Below are positions 7,001 to 15,865 of a DNA stretch of 64,000 bases, in pieces. The notes beneath the pieces are model-generated. The model saw nothing but the letters and a program-made list of their open reading frames with translations. It ran no database searches and was not told the DNA's origin. This stretch comes from Xanthomonas fragariae. GTDB lineage: Bacteria; Pseudomonadota; Gammaproteobacteria; Xanthomonadales; Xanthomonadaceae. The stretch spans positions 2,480,001-2,544,000 of the forward strand of contig NZ_CP071955.1 in assembly GCF_017603965.1 (NCBI RefSeq). Reading direction: 5' to 3'. The stretch's first letter is position 1, and each line of letters starts with the position of its first letter. The translations under genes and the position numbers were made by a program.

Positions 7001-9710
7001 CAACATGAGCCGCCCCGCCGATCTGCTGTCCGGCGCCTCTGCATCGCCGTCGCTGCTGCCGGCGATCCGCTATGCCGACACCGTCCCGGGCAGCAGCCTG
7101 ATGAAGCTCATCGCCAAGCTGGCCCCGCAGCGCGAGGACTGGTCGCGCATGCAGCGCTCGCTGCTGGAGATGGTGCCGAGCGACCACGTCGTGGAGGGCA
7201 CGCTGCGCCTGGGCTTTTTCGACGACGTCAGCGGCCCTGCGCACCCGTTCAAGCTCACAGCCCCCGACGGGCGCCCCCTGGCGCTGTGCCCCAACGATGG
7301 CTGCGGCTTTCTGAAGCTGGAGGTGGCCCTGCGCATCCCGGCCTTCCGTGAGCGCGTCTGTGCCTGGGAAGCGGTGCAGGCCGGCCGGGCCAGCCAAGCC
7401 CAGCGCGACCTTCTGGCCAAGGACAAGGGACCCACGCGGCTGGCACCGCAGGCGCTGCAGCACTTCCCGCGCGACCAGGCGGCGCTGCAAGAGGCGCACG
7501 AGGCGATGCGGCGCAGGCTGCAGGCGCTGCCGCCCAAGCTGAGCCAACTGGCGCTGTACGAGCTGGCCACCAGCGGCGGCTACGAGGGCCAGAGAATCCG
7601 GGCGGTGCCCTCCGCCGACAACAAGGTGCACCTGCCGCGCGAGCGCAGCGGCGCCTTCGATGCCGCCGGCGGCGCCTTGCTGGTCGGCAAGCCGCCTTAC
7701 GACAAGGAGAACCTGCTGCCGGTGCCGCAGGCGCATGTCGCTACCGCAGCGCAGGGCGATGCCACGGCCGAGTTCCTTTCGCAGTCCTTCGGCATCCAGT
7801 ACAGCTACACCGGCTTCGACGACAGCTCGGGCGACGCAGCCGGCAGCGGCCCGGCGATGCTGCACAGCAAGGGCATGCTCATCGTGGTGCCGGCGCGGAA
7901 CTGGCCGGCGCAGTTCGCCGACGTGGACCTGGCCTGCTCCAAGGAAGATCTCAAGACCCTGTCGCGCTGGACGGCCGGACGCGACCGCGGTGCCGTGCCG
8001 CAGGACATGCTCAGCACCGGCAGCCTGCGGCTCAAGGACATCGTAGAACCCGGGCGCATGGGCGCCCTGCCGATCCCGGAGCTGCGCAAGCGCAACATGG
8101 ACACCGACGGTGACGATGCGTTCGTGTACGCGGGCTACCCCAGGCTGGCGGAGCTGATCGCGCGCGAGATGGCCGATCGTGAGGTGCGGCGCGGCCAGCC
8201 ACGCTCCTTCAAACCGCCGAAGACCGCCACGCCGGCCATCGACCCAGACACCGGCCACTACCAGCCCGGGCGGCTGTCCGAGATCATGTCGCTGCAGCGT
8301 GGCGGCCAGGTCATGGGCACGGCCAGCACCCTGGCGGCGCGCTTCATGGCGCAGCCCGACCAGCTGCGCGAGGCAATGGCGCGCAAGATGATGTTCGGTA
8401 CTTACGACGGCATCGAGCGCGACCTGCGCGACGGCTTGCGCCAGGTGCTCGACGGCGAGACCACAGATCCCCGGGTGTTGTTGGGGCAACTGCGCGCCCA
8501 GGCGCACGAAGCGATCGGACGCGCCCATATGCCAGAGGCGCGTGAAGCGGCCGAACTGCTGCACGCGCAGCTGCTTGAGCTCGAACCGGCGACGGCTCGC
8601 TCAGCCGAGGCGCCGCACCTGCCCGACGCGCTGGCTGAAGCGTTCCCAACGCTCGCCCGTGCCTACATGGCCGCGCCCGATGCCGACGCACGTCTGCGCG
8701 CCATCCTCGACAACTACCCGGTGTGCCGGTTATCGCACGCGCAGTTCCCGGAGGGGCAACCAGGGCTCATCCCCGACGAGCCGGAACTGAGCATGCGCAA
8801 CCTGTTCACTATCGCCATTAAGGTAGGAACCGATGCGCTGAAATCCGACACCGGCACAGCGCTGTTCGCCAAGATCGTGGAGTCTTGCGAACGATCCGAG
8901 CGAGCGTTCGCCGAGCGGGTACGCAGCGTGCCGTACGGCAAGACGACTGCCCGGGCCATGCACGAGGGCCGCTTCGACGCCGAGCAGACCAAGGTGCTCC
9001 TGCAGAACATGCCGACGATGGCGGCGGGCGTCATGCAAGACGCGCTGCACGCGCTGCAGCAGGCAGGCCTGATCGACTCGCCGCCACCGCCGGCCGAGCG
9101 CCTGCGCGCCGTGAAACACGAGGACATCGTGCGTGCGACCGAGGCCCTGCTCACACGCGCCAGAGAGATGGAGCCCGTGGTCACCGACATGCTGACGCGC
9201 GCCGCCGAGCTCCATGGTGGGCGACTGGAGGGAATGCGCCATCAATTCAAATCGCCCGGCTCGCTGGTGGAAAAATTCGAGCGGCAAATGGCTTTGAAAC
9301 ACAAGACCCTGGAAGAAGCGGCCGCTGGCATAAACGACGCCCTGCGCTATAGCGTGGTACTGGAGCCGCGGCACTTCACCGCCGGCCTGCGCGGCATGCT
9401 GGCCTCTCTGGACGATCAGGGCCATGTGCGCGTCAAGCTGGTCAACTTGTTCATGCGGTACCGGCAGGCATTCAAGGCAGTCAACGTCACGCTGCGCAGC
9501 CCCGAAGGCGCGCTCTGGGAGATCCAGTTCCACACGCCGGACACCTTCAAGCTCAAGGAGCAATTCCACGACCTGTACAAGGACAGCTTTGCGCTGCAGC
9601 TTCGGGGCGTCTCACAGGCCGATCAGCGCGAACTGCAGGCGCCTGCGCAGGCGGCCTTCAGCGGCGTGAATGCGCCGCCGGGCTGCGAGGAGATCGACGA
9701 TTGGGAATAA
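4041..9710 (+). CDS. SKWP-repeat type III effector (XopAD/RipS-like) with C-terminal RelA/SpoT-like domain
   Basis: About 1,889 aa from ATG 4041 (ATG 4050 is also possible). The frame is open from a TTG at 3993, but that start lies inside the PIP box and cannot be used. The first ~230 residues are polar, Pro/Arg/Ser-rich and include two 39-aa repeats (HGLE-T--D-LTEQ), as expected for a secretion signal region. About nine 42-aa SKWP repeats follow (nt ~4940-5990; core LNALSKWPDTPAC), the hallmark of Ralstonia RipS and Xanthomonas XopAD. A long central region of unknown fold comes next. The last ~170 residues resemble RelA/SpoT-type nucleotidyltransferase toxins: KSPGSLVEKFER, INDALRYSVVLEP (Asp ~1766), FKAVNVTLRSPEG, EIQFHTPDTFKLK (Glu ~1827) and HDLYKD. 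Known XopAD proteins are, as I recall, much longer (about 2,800 aa), so this is a shorter or divergent member. The gene is flanked by IS elements, a usual effector setting. Confidence 0.85.
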   Translation: MRGMAPVTFKPGSSGTNRSLRREEHPPRQVLKQAEPSTSTSGSKPPLPRPPKRRRVEQEEPGTAPQRRAPLPVHARPGARGGAWDGRAQQQPATHSHRLDDSTHWHDTAPGRRPDKMPADASAASSHRRPTHGLERTKDFCLTEQQPDRVARKRPREEQELHRGPQQRPRHGLELTTRDLRLTEQTLNREAKELLWQQRARYRRQLDAHRRIDQTHNARLCVAMAQDNELARRIGCKLALPFLDGSVDAEPNAQWLDKYLQMLASARGGAGVTQRDLDRCTDLAAQYLYKTGWFDGASLKKLAHVGNKLSKHPDQPACMQAIAWIAGQVEQVDGRLGLDGRELALLLNAFAKNTDSSRCERAAARLARYLKCEPRARQSLNEQGISLALNAFSKWFDHQDCRSMAHSLAARLADSRGLCDVLKEQEVTNVLNALSKWPDTPACKKAASTLALRLAEDAGLRNALKPQEVANALNALSKWPDTPHCETAASALASRLADDDPDLRNALNPQGVANTLNALSKWPDTQDCEAAASALASRLADEPELRNALNLQEVANVLNALSKWPDTPACTKAIDALAGRLATDHDLRNALEAQDVALSLNALSKLLGGVACRQAALLLAERAGSAELPWQQFDMLGLAQVGNAISRLLRVDEQEFQTLGGAKLQALAGHLELHRARFASAPAQEIGLIFKALSSAQLHRQMRPLARPALEQVAALVRADGLRETNLEELGNLCMGLLPLIRSPELTPRHRGHALRVFNTLQPIVARKIDSYLTVGGSRASAQTEQHATRCPALTFFQVLKTYAVVSRQWKPRHLEGARQQLRQRREQLAQWVDQTLERTREAIEADLGEMSWNLIAQIEAGDQVFDALDRRMAKEAPRIAQAHPPSRFDLGAGRLGMRSAPGQPVVPAPGIGSTTHIVVDLRGKQVSTNAAETDKPYSLFTRLTGLPLVEVQLPGSISTFMLARTLTYQDEPWRFDMFGGSRATRGNMSRPADLLSGASASPSLLPAIRYADTVPGSSLMKLIAKLAPQREDWSRMQRSLLEMVPSDHVVEGTLRLGFFDDVSGPAHPFKLTAPDGRPLALCPNDGCGFLKLEVALRIPAFRERVCAWEAVQAGRASQAQRDLLAKDKGPTRLAPQALQHFPRDQAALQEAHEAMRRRLQALPPKLSQLALYELATSGGYEGQRIRAVPSADNKVHLPRERSGAFDAAGGALLVGKPPYDKENLLPVPQAHVATAAQGDATAEFLSQSFGIQYSYTGFDDSSGDAAGSGPAMLHSKGMLIVVPARNWPAQFADVDLACSKEDLKTLSRWTAGRDRGAVPQDMLSTGSLRLKDIVEPGRMGALPIPELRKRNMDTDGDDAFVYAGYPRLAELIAREMADREVRRGQPRSFKPPKTATPAIDPDTGHYQPGRLSEIMSLQRGGQVMGTASTLAARFMAQPDQLREAMARKMMFGTYDGIERDLRDGLRQVLDGETTDPRVLLGQLRAQAHEAIGRAHMPEAREAAELLHAQLLELEPATARSAEAPHLPDALAEAFPTLARAYMAAPDADARLRAILDNYPVCRLSHAQFPEGQPGLIPDEPELSMRNLFTIAIKVGTDALKSDTGTALFAKIVESCERSERAFAERVRSVPYGKTTARAMHEGRFDAEQTKVLLQNMPTMAAGVMQDALHALQQAGLIDSPPPPAERLRAVKHEDIVRATEALLTRAREMEPVVTDMLTRAAELHGGRLEGMRHQFKSPGSLVEKFERQMALKHKTLEEAAAGINDALRYSVVLEPRHFTAGLRGMLASLDDQGHVRVKLVNLFMRYRQAFKAVNVTLRSPEGALWEIQFHTPDTFKLKEQFHDLYKDSFALQLRGVSQADQRELQAPAQAAFSGVNAPPGCEEIDDWE

Positions 9711-9919
9711 GCCCTGCCTTTGCGCGGCGCACGCCGCAGTAGGAGCGGTATGAGGCGCGACCAACGTCGTGGTGCCGTGACGCATATATGTTCGCTGGCG
9801 AGATCCGTCTGCAAGGCATTGCACGTCGTTGGAAACTCACCATGCCCAACAACGTTAACCGTGCTCCATTGGCTTTGATGCAGACACAGCAACGTCCGTT
9901 TATCGGCGCGCCAATGCCA

Positions 9920-12283
9920 TCACACGTACCACGCCTGCACCCTCACCACTGCAGCACGACCCGGCAACGCTACGCGATCTGCATGCGGGCCTTGCGGGCG
10001 CGCGGGCTTGCCGTCGATGAGCACGCGATCCAGCCGCGTGCCGGTCGGCGTACGCAGCGTCAGCCACGTGCGTTTGGGGACCTGTTCCGGCAGCTGCACA
10101 TCGGCGTCGATGAGGCGTGCATCTCTATCTGTGCGCAACCTCAGCGTGACCTTGCCCCAGCGTGTGGGTGCAGCACTAATGCCCAGTGCTGCGCCGCTGC
10201 CCAACCATGCACGCGGCACAGCGCGCGCAAGATACAACTGTTCGCCCGCGCTGTCGTCGCTGACCAGCATCCAGCGCAGTAGCAGCGGAATGGTCATCTG
10301 CGCCGGGATGCAGAACAACGGCATGCCGCCGGTGATGCCGCTGACCTCGCCGGCCGTCCAGCTACCGCGCGTATGCACCTGATAACGGTGTGCGTAAACA
10401 AACAACAGATACTCTTCGATGCGATCCAGCCGCAGCAGCTGTTGCGCATAACCGTAGGAAATAAACCCGAGCAGATCGCGACTGCCCGGTTCCGGCGGCG
10501 CGATATTCGCCACCACGCCGATACTGGTGCCGCCATGCCCGCGCAGACAATCGATGACCAGGTTGGCCAACTCGTCCGGCAACACATCGGCCTGCAGCAG
10601 CTCGGCATATGCACGGTGCGGCCATTGCTGTTCGCTGGGCTTTTCCTGCTGCAGCGATTGACGGAAGGTCAGCTTGGTGCCGGGCAATGGGCCGATGTAC
10701 GGCGGCGACAGATCGCGGCGCACGTTGGCGCGCAAGCTGGTCTGCAGGCGCGCACGCAACTGCTTTGCGCGGCGATGCCAATCCATCGCCAAGCCCGCGC
10801 TGCCAGCGAACGCGCTCCACACTTGCGCGATGTCTTCCCAACCGCGGATCGCCAGCGCGCTGTTGGCGTAATACGGTTTCCACCATAGCGATGGATCGGG
10901 AAGCAGACAGGCATCCGATTCGTTCCAGCCGTGCAGCAGGCCATGGCCATGCGCGCTGCGCGGCAATGCCAAGGCTTGGTCGTGCAACTCGCACAGCACC
11001 TGCGCGGTTGCCGCGATCTTGGGAAGCAAACGACGCAACCGCACTGCATCACCGGTATAACGCAGATAGCGCGCCAGTAGCGACAAGGTCAGCCCGAACT
11101 GCCCAACCTCTGGCCCGCGCATGTTCGGCAAGCCATCGTCCTGCACGAACTCGTCGAAATAATTGTCGAGCACTGCGGCAGCCTGCGCGAAGCGGCCCCA
11201 CTCCAGATTGGCGTAGAACGAACTGGTGAAGGTGTCCTGGAAGCCGTCGTACTCGTTGCCGTAATAGTCGCGTTCCACCGCACCGTATTTGGGATAGTCG
11301 CCACCGGGCCGCACCACCAGCTCGCGCGCGAAAGCGAACTGCGCCATATCGTTCCAGCTGGCATCGGGCAGTTGCGCCTGCACGGTGCCATCCAACGCCT
11401 GCTGCCAATACGCCGCGAAATCGATCAACGCCTCATAGAATTGTTCTGCGGTAGCGGCGTTGCGCGACGGCGCAAATGCCGGATAACTCTGCGCGTAATG
11501 CACTGCGACGATCTCGCCGCCGCGCACCTGCATCGTGCGATGCCAGGTCTGCACCACAAAACGATCACCAGCGCGCACATCGGCAAACACCAGCACGTCG
11601 TACCAGGTGTCAGCCTGGCCCTTGCGGCGCATGACCTTGCGTACCGCCGGCATCCAGCCGCCGAGCATGCCTTCCTCGCGCCGTTTGATCAGCGCTTCTT
11701 CGCTCAACTCGGCAAACGCATGCTCCGGGCGCGACGTGCGGCTGCGGCCGTTGGGCAAGATGGGCATCGTGTCCAGGCCTTCACGGGTGCCGACGAAGGT
11801 GGTCCACGGCCAGCGCCCGCCATCGTCCTTGGGGTCGAGCAACGAGGCCGGTGGCGGCGCCACGTCGCGCACCTGTGCCTCGTCCGGGTCGCCATCGCGC
11901 AGCAAACGGTCGGCGAGCAAATCGGCCTCGGCCATCGCCACCTCGGCCAGTGGCATGCCGAAATATGGCTTGCTCTCGGCCGGATATGCCGGCTCGGTGC
12001 GCTTATCCAGCCGCAGCATGCCGCTGTCGGTCCACAACGTGAGCTGGCCTTGCGGGTGGTCGAGATGCTCGTAGACGGTCCAGTTCTGCTGCAGATGCCG
12101 AAAGCTGCAGAGCTTGCTACCGGCATGCGCAACCAAGGGCAATGGTTCCAGGCGTGGGAGTACGGGCGCTGGCGGTATGGTTGCAACCGTGGCCGTGGCC
12201 GTGGCCGACGTCACCATCGCGGCACCGGTGCCGACTGCCGCAGCCGCCGCCATGCCCTGATGCAGAAAGGTTCTGCGGTCCAT
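9920..12283 (-). CDS. Tat-exported six-hairpin glycosidase-like protein
   Basis: 787 aa from ATG 12283. A GAGGG ribosome site lies 8 bases upstream, which favours this start over the longer frame to 12376. The N-terminus MDRRTFLHQGMAAAAAVG is a twin-arginine signal (RRTFL plus an alanine-rich core), so the protein folds before export to the periplasm. The N-terminal third is beta-rich; residues ~300-700 have the helical repeats and acidic-aromatic patches of (alpha/alpha)6 glycosidases, for example YYGNEYDGFQDTFTSSFY, DDGLPNMRGPEVGQFGL and HGLLHGWNESDACLLPDPS. The C-terminal ~110 residues look like a beta-sandwich. Family and substrate are not resolved. It may belong with the receptor stump and glycosidase at 1-2050, from which it is now separated by the effector and IS elements. 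Confidence 0.7.
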   Translation of the reverse strand: MDRRTFLHQGMAAAAAVGTGAAMVTSATATATVATIPPAPVLPRLEPLPLVAHAGSKLCSFRHLQQNWTVYEHLDHPQGQLTLWTDSGMLRLDKRTEPAYPAESKPYFGMPLAEVAMAEADLLADRLLRDGDPDEAQVRDVAPPPASLLDPKDDGGRWPWTTFVGTREGLDTMPILPNGRSRTSRPEHAFAELSEEALIKRREEGMLGGWMPAVRKVMRRKGQADTWYDVLVFADVRAGDRFVVQTWHRTMQVRGGEIVAVHYAQSYPAFAPSRNAATAEQFYEALIDFAAYWQQALDGTVQAQLPDASWNDMAQFAFARELVVRPGGDYPKYGAVERDYYGNEYDGFQDTFTSSFYANLEWGRFAQAAAVLDNYFDEFVQDDGLPNMRGPEVGQFGLTLSLLARYLRYTGDAVRLRRLLPKIAATAQVLCELHDQALALPRSAHGHGLLHGWNESDACLLPDPSLWWKPYYANSALAIRGWEDIAQVWSAFAGSAGLAMDWHRRAKQLRARLQTSLRANVRRDLSPPYIGPLPGTKLTFRQSLQQEKPSEQQWPHRAYAELLQADVLPDELANLVIDCLRGHGGTSIGVVANIAPPEPGSRDLLGFISYGYAQQLLRLDRIEEYLLFVYAHRYQVHTRGSWTAGEVSGITGGMPLFCIPAQMTIPLLLRWMLVSDDSAGEQLYLARAVPRAWLGSGAALGISAAPTRWGKVTLRLRTDRDARLIDADVQLPEQVPKRTWLTLRTPTGTRLDRVLIDGKPARPQGPHADRVALPGRAAVVRVQAWYV

Positions 12284-12506
12284 CGTTGCGCCCTCGAATG
12301 ATCTACCCGGCATCCTGCGCGACTGCGCACGCCGCGTCTTGTGACAGCCGTTTGGCACGCATGCGGAGCTCTGCACACAACCAAGCCCCCAGCGCGCCGA
12401 TCGGGTTTGTGCACGCAGCCACGCCAGGCCGGTTATGAGCGCTCCGCATCACGCTGTCGCAGGATCTGAGTGGCGCACGTCATGCTGATGTTGCTGCGCA
12501 AACTTA

Positions 12507-12648
12507 GAGCGGCTAACAAAACGTAGCGAGCAGTCGTCAGGTGGGTGCGGATGGCGTGCAAGAACCGCAGTGTACGCGTGGTACATGCCGATTCCGAGCA
12601 CCGGCCGCGCCCGCCTGGCGGTGAGCGCAGTCGTTTTGTTAGCCGCTC
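12507..12648. mobile_element. 142-bp MITE with IS427-type ends
   Basis: Perfect 17-base terminal inverted repeats (GAGCGGCTAACAAAACG) enclose 108 bases of non-coding DNA and are flanked by TTA on both sides (12504-12506, 12649-12651). The outer 16 bases are the same as the right end of the 866-bp IS at 2561 and 19047, so that transposase is the likely driver. The 220 bases between this element and the glycosidase start hold no gene. Confidence 0.9.
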
Positions 12649-12670
12649 TTAGCCGGTACGACGCAGGGTG

Positions 12671-13737
12671 GTCTCAAGATTCAAGTGCAACACGTGATTT
12701 GAAAGTTGCCAGTTCATGCTCCATCGCCTCGCTCGGCGTTTTCCATCCCAACGTCTCGCGTGGACGGGTGTTCATCAGTAATGCGATGTGATTGAGGTAC
12801 TCCTGACTGACGGTGGACAGATCCGCACCCTTGGGCAAGAACTGGCGAAGTAGGCCATTGGTGTTTTCGTTGCTTCCGCGCTGCCAAGGCGCGTGTGGAT
12901 CGGCAAACCACACATTGATGTTCAGTCCCTGCATCAGCTCGGCATAACACGTCAGTTCGGTCCCGCGATCATAGGTCAAGCTCGTTCGCATCGAAGCGGG
13001 AAGCCTTTTCATCTGGCGGGTAAACCCTTCCAGCGCATCGGCAGCCGTGCAGCCGTCCATTCGGCACAGCACCACAAAGCGCGTCTTGCGCTCCACCAAC
13101 GTGCCAACGCAGGAACGATTGAACGCGCCCTTGATCAGATCGCCTTCCCAATGACCTGGAATCAGGCGCTGTCGCACGTCTTCGGGCCGGTGCACGATGC
13201 GTAGTTCCTCCGGCACCCAGGTGCGTTTGGCAGCGGTCGTACGCCGCAATCCCCGAGTAGGCTTGCCCTGGCGTAAAGCCTCCACCAGCTCCTTTTTCAG
13301 GCCACCGCGCGGGTGCGCATAGATCGTTGCGTAGATGGTTTCGTGGCTGACGCGCTGGGCAGAATCATCCGGATGCATGATCAAGAGCTTGGCAGCAATC
13401 TGCTGGGGCGACCAGCGCCACAGCACAAGATGATCACGCACCAGCTGGAACAAATCCGTCCCCGGGGTCAGCCTACGCCGCCGAACACTGCGCTGACGCC
13501 GCGCTTTGTAACGCCTGGCCGCATCTGCCGCACAGTAGCTCGTGGCGCCCTGCCTGACCAGCTCCCTGCTCAATGTCGATGGGCTTCTGCACAGAAGTCT
13601 GGAGATCGAGCGCAAGCTTTGACCACGCCGTGTTTCGATTTGCAGCACCGCGCGCTCTTCTGCACTCAGATGGAGATAGCTTTTTGACATGTGAACACCT
13701 TACTTGCTATGAGGGTGTTGCACTTGGAAGTTGAGTC
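12671..13737 (-). mobile_element. IS30-family insertion sequence, about 1.07 kb
   Basis: Imperfect inverted ends, both reading inward as CTCAA then CAAGTGCAACAC, lie at 12671-12693 and 13715-13737 and enclose one transposase gene. No clear target duplication is visible. The element sits 22 bases from the 142-bp MITE. Confidence 0.82.
12674..13690 (-). CDS. IS30-family transposase
   Basis: 338 aa, intact. The N-terminus has an IS30-type helix-turn-helix (SLRSISRLLCRSPSTLSREL). The catalytic domain shows the DDE triad in GHWEGDLIKG, LTYDRGTEL and NENTNGLLRQFLPKG, the family signature. The length is normal for a small IS30 member and no internal stop is seen, so it may be active. The gene almost fills the element, and its stop lies inside the left inverted repeat. 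Confidence 0.93.
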   Translation of the reverse strand: MSKSYLHLSAEERAVLQIETRRGQSLRSISRLLCRSPSTLSRELVRQGATSYCAADAARRYKARRQRSVRRRRLTPGTDLFQLVRDHLVLWRWSPQQIAAKLLIMHPDDSAQRVSHETIYATIYAHPRGGLKKELVEALRQGKPTRGLRRTTAAKRTWVPEELRIVHRPEDVRQRLIPGHWEGDLIKGAFNRSCVGTLVERKTRFVVLCRMDGCTAADALEGFTRQMKRLPASMRTSLTYDRGTELTCYAELMQGLNINVWFADPHAPWQRGSNENTNGLLRQFLPKGADLSTVSQEYLNHIALLMNTRPRETLGWKTPSEAMEHELATFKSRVALES

Positions 13738-13920
13738 TAAGCAGCATCGCTTCGCATCGTAATCGGTCACGGGCGTCAACAGCGACCCATCCAGGCACGG
13801 CATGGCGTCCAATGCGCCAGTGCTGTGCTGTCGGTGGACAGGCTGTCGTGGCGTCCTCTTACAGCACAACACGCAACATGTGCAATCGAACACGCGTACA
13901 TATCGCATCCACTCAATTTT

Positions 13921-14640
13921 GATGGAGTTCCACATCGCGTGCATACGATTCTCGCTGGCAGTGAGCGCCAGACCGCACCGTCCAGTGTCGAGGCCGGACC
14001 ACCGCCGGTGAATGAGCGGCTGCGGGTGCTGCTGACAGTGCGTATGCAGGCATTGAATGCCGCTGCCGCCGTGCTGCTGCAACTGCCGGCCAACACTATG
14101 CCGGTTGCGTTTTCGCGCGCAGAGTTCAGCGAGCGCTTCGCTGCCAGTGCGGCGATCTACAGACGGTTGCCGACTTCGCGGCCAGCTCTGGATTGAAGGT
14201 CGAGCGCGCCCATGCAAACAGCGGCAATGTGATCCTGGAAGGAACCGTGCAGCAGTGCGAGGCGGCGTTTCAGGTCAGCTTGCGTGAGTACGTGCATGGC
14301 ACGATGCGTTATCGCGGCCGCACCGGCCCGGTGTCGATTCCACAGGCGCTCGATGGCATCGTCACCGCCGTGCTTGGGCTGGATGCGCGTCCATAGGCGC
14401 AGACCTTGCCAAGTGCACCGACGCCGGCACCCGCACCATCGGCCCCCGCATCGCCCTCGTCCACCGGTAGTGGCGACGGTCCGACCATGCAATACACACC
14501 CTCGCAGCTGGCGCAGTTGTACGGCTTCCCCGAGCATGACTGACACGGCCAATGCATCGGCATCATCGTGCTGGGCGGCGGCTATGCGCGCGAGCAGATG
14601 GCCGCCTACTCGCACCGATTGCGGTGTTGCAAGGATAGAT
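13921..14640 (+). pseudogene. S53 (kumamolisin-like) protease, broken 5' part
   Basis: The forward strand encodes HTILAGSERQ and GPPPVNERLRVLLTVRM, then after a one-base loss near 14153 the segments TVADFAASSGLKVERAHANS, GNVILEGTVQQCEAAFQVSL and VSIPQALDGIVTAVLGLDARP. These are the pro-domain of sedolisin-type serine-carboxyl proteases. A TAG at 14394, then YTPSQLAQLYGFPEHD-stop and GIIVLGGGYAREQMAAY, show the beginning of the catalytic domain. Homology ends near 14640, where foreign DNA begins. The matching C-terminus is at 19950-20108. Confidence 0.82.
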
Positions 14641-14661
14641 CTGCAACCGGTACGGTATTTG

Positions 14662-15120
14662 TTATTGGTCGGCGCCGATGACAAACAACGGGTCGGGACT
14701 GGCGGGCTTGCCATTCCCATCGATCACCCACGCGCCCCAATGGGGTGCAGAAAATGTGCCGGCGCGGACGTTGACATCCTTCGTTTCCACGCCTGTAAAA
14801 GCAATGAAATAGTCTTTGATCGCAACGCCCAGCGAGCCGTCATTACACCAGACCAGGGAGGTGTGTCCTGGCTTACCTGGACCTTTGATTGGTCCGATGA
14901 TGCGCAACTCATAGCGGCACCCCGCTGCCAAGGCCAGACATTTGTCAGAGGCCAGCCAATGGAACTCGGCACCTTTCGATAGCGGTATCGCGGCCGGCTC
15001 GACATCGGCCCTATCGCTGACGTCCGCGCGCAAATACCAATGACCGTTGGCGGTGAATACTGCGCCTGGTTGAAGCTCTATTGCTGTGGCGAGGGTTAGG
15101 GCAGTTGCTTTGATCGGCAT
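14662..15120 (-). CDS. Hypothetical protein, 152 aa
   Basis: ATG 15120 is preceded by AAGGAG at a good distance, and the frame is clean. The protein has no membrane segment or obvious signal peptide. It is rich in Gly, Ala and Trp with alternating hydrophobic residues (VFTANGHWYLRAD, FHWLASDKCLALAAGCRYEL, DYFIAFTGVETK), suggesting a small beta-rich domain. I do not recognise the family. It lies 39 bases downstream of a partition-like relic in the same orientation, so the two probably formed a small operon brought in with the DNA that split the S53 gene. Confidence 0.55.
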   Translation of the reverse strand: MPIKATALTLATAIELQPGAVFTANGHWYLRADVSDRADVEPAAIPLSKGAEFHWLASDKCLALAAGCRYELRIIGPIKGPGKPGHTSLVWCNDGSLGVAIKDYFIAFTGVETKDVNVRAGTFSAPHWGAWVIDGNGKPASPDPLFVIGADQ

Positions 15121-15159
15121 GCATTGCTCCTTGTTTGGTTGTCGTGTCGTGGCCGACGC

Positions 15160-15631
15160 TCATGCACCGGCAACAGCACCGGCAACAGCGGTGCGGGCAG
15201 GCTTGCGGGTACGCGACAGGCCAGGCAATTTCAACTGCACCCGATCGCTGGGCAGGATCTTGGTGGCGCGGGTGGCCACCGTCGCCGCGCCGGCCGGTTT
15301 CTTGGCCGGCTTGGCGGGTTTGGCCTGGCGCTGGATCTTGGCTAACTCCTTGAGCGCGGCCGGGCGGCCACGTCGGTAGACCTTGGGCGCGTGCACGTAG
15401 TTGGCTGGCAGCACCTCGAACACGGTTACGCCCAGCGCCAGCAGCTGGGCGGCGGCGGTGTCGAGCGAGGCAAACACGCGCGGGGTGCCGCGCTGGCCGG
15501 TCAGTTGCTTCGGTTTGGCCCACTCGCACCATCACCGCGTAGCCGCCGACCTGGCCGACCAGCTGCACGGTGCGCAGCACGCCGGCACTGGCGAGGGCGG
15601 CGAGGGTGGTGATGGACATGGGGGATGTCAT
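15160..15631 (-). pseudogene. Frameshifted ParC/partition-associated-like protein
   Basis: From ATG 15631 the frame reads SITTLAALASAGVLRTVQLV, GGYAVMVRVGQTEA, then must shift near 15512 to continue as LTGQRGTPRVFASLDTAAAQ, LLALGVTVFEVLPANYV and a basic Lys/Pro/Ala-rich tail. The arrangement (opening helix, GGYAV-MVRVG strand pair, FASLD--A--L--LGV--FEV, charged tail) resembles small plasmid partition-associated proteins, by memory of that family rather than a search. One extra base or two lost bases breaks it; a sequencing error is possible. Confidence 0.5.
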
Positions 15632-15865
15632 GATCGACCTATCAAACATGGATTTTTGATGGCCGATCATTCAATACCGCCCTGCAAGCACTATCGCGGC
15701 GAGGGGCCTGGCGCACATAAGTGCCAATTCCACGCAGTAGCAATGGCCTGCTACCGAACATGAACCCAAAGTAGTCCAGATGTTGCATCACCCGGGCGCA
15801 TCCGTTACAGTCTCCCCACTACTCCTCCCCTGTCGCCCCATTCAGTTGGGTAACGGCTTGGGACG

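Noticed and set aside
6372..8564. 730-aa open frame on the minus strand inside the effector
   Set aside because: Antisense shadow of the effector's central region; rich in Gln/Arg/His from reversed codons and without motifs.
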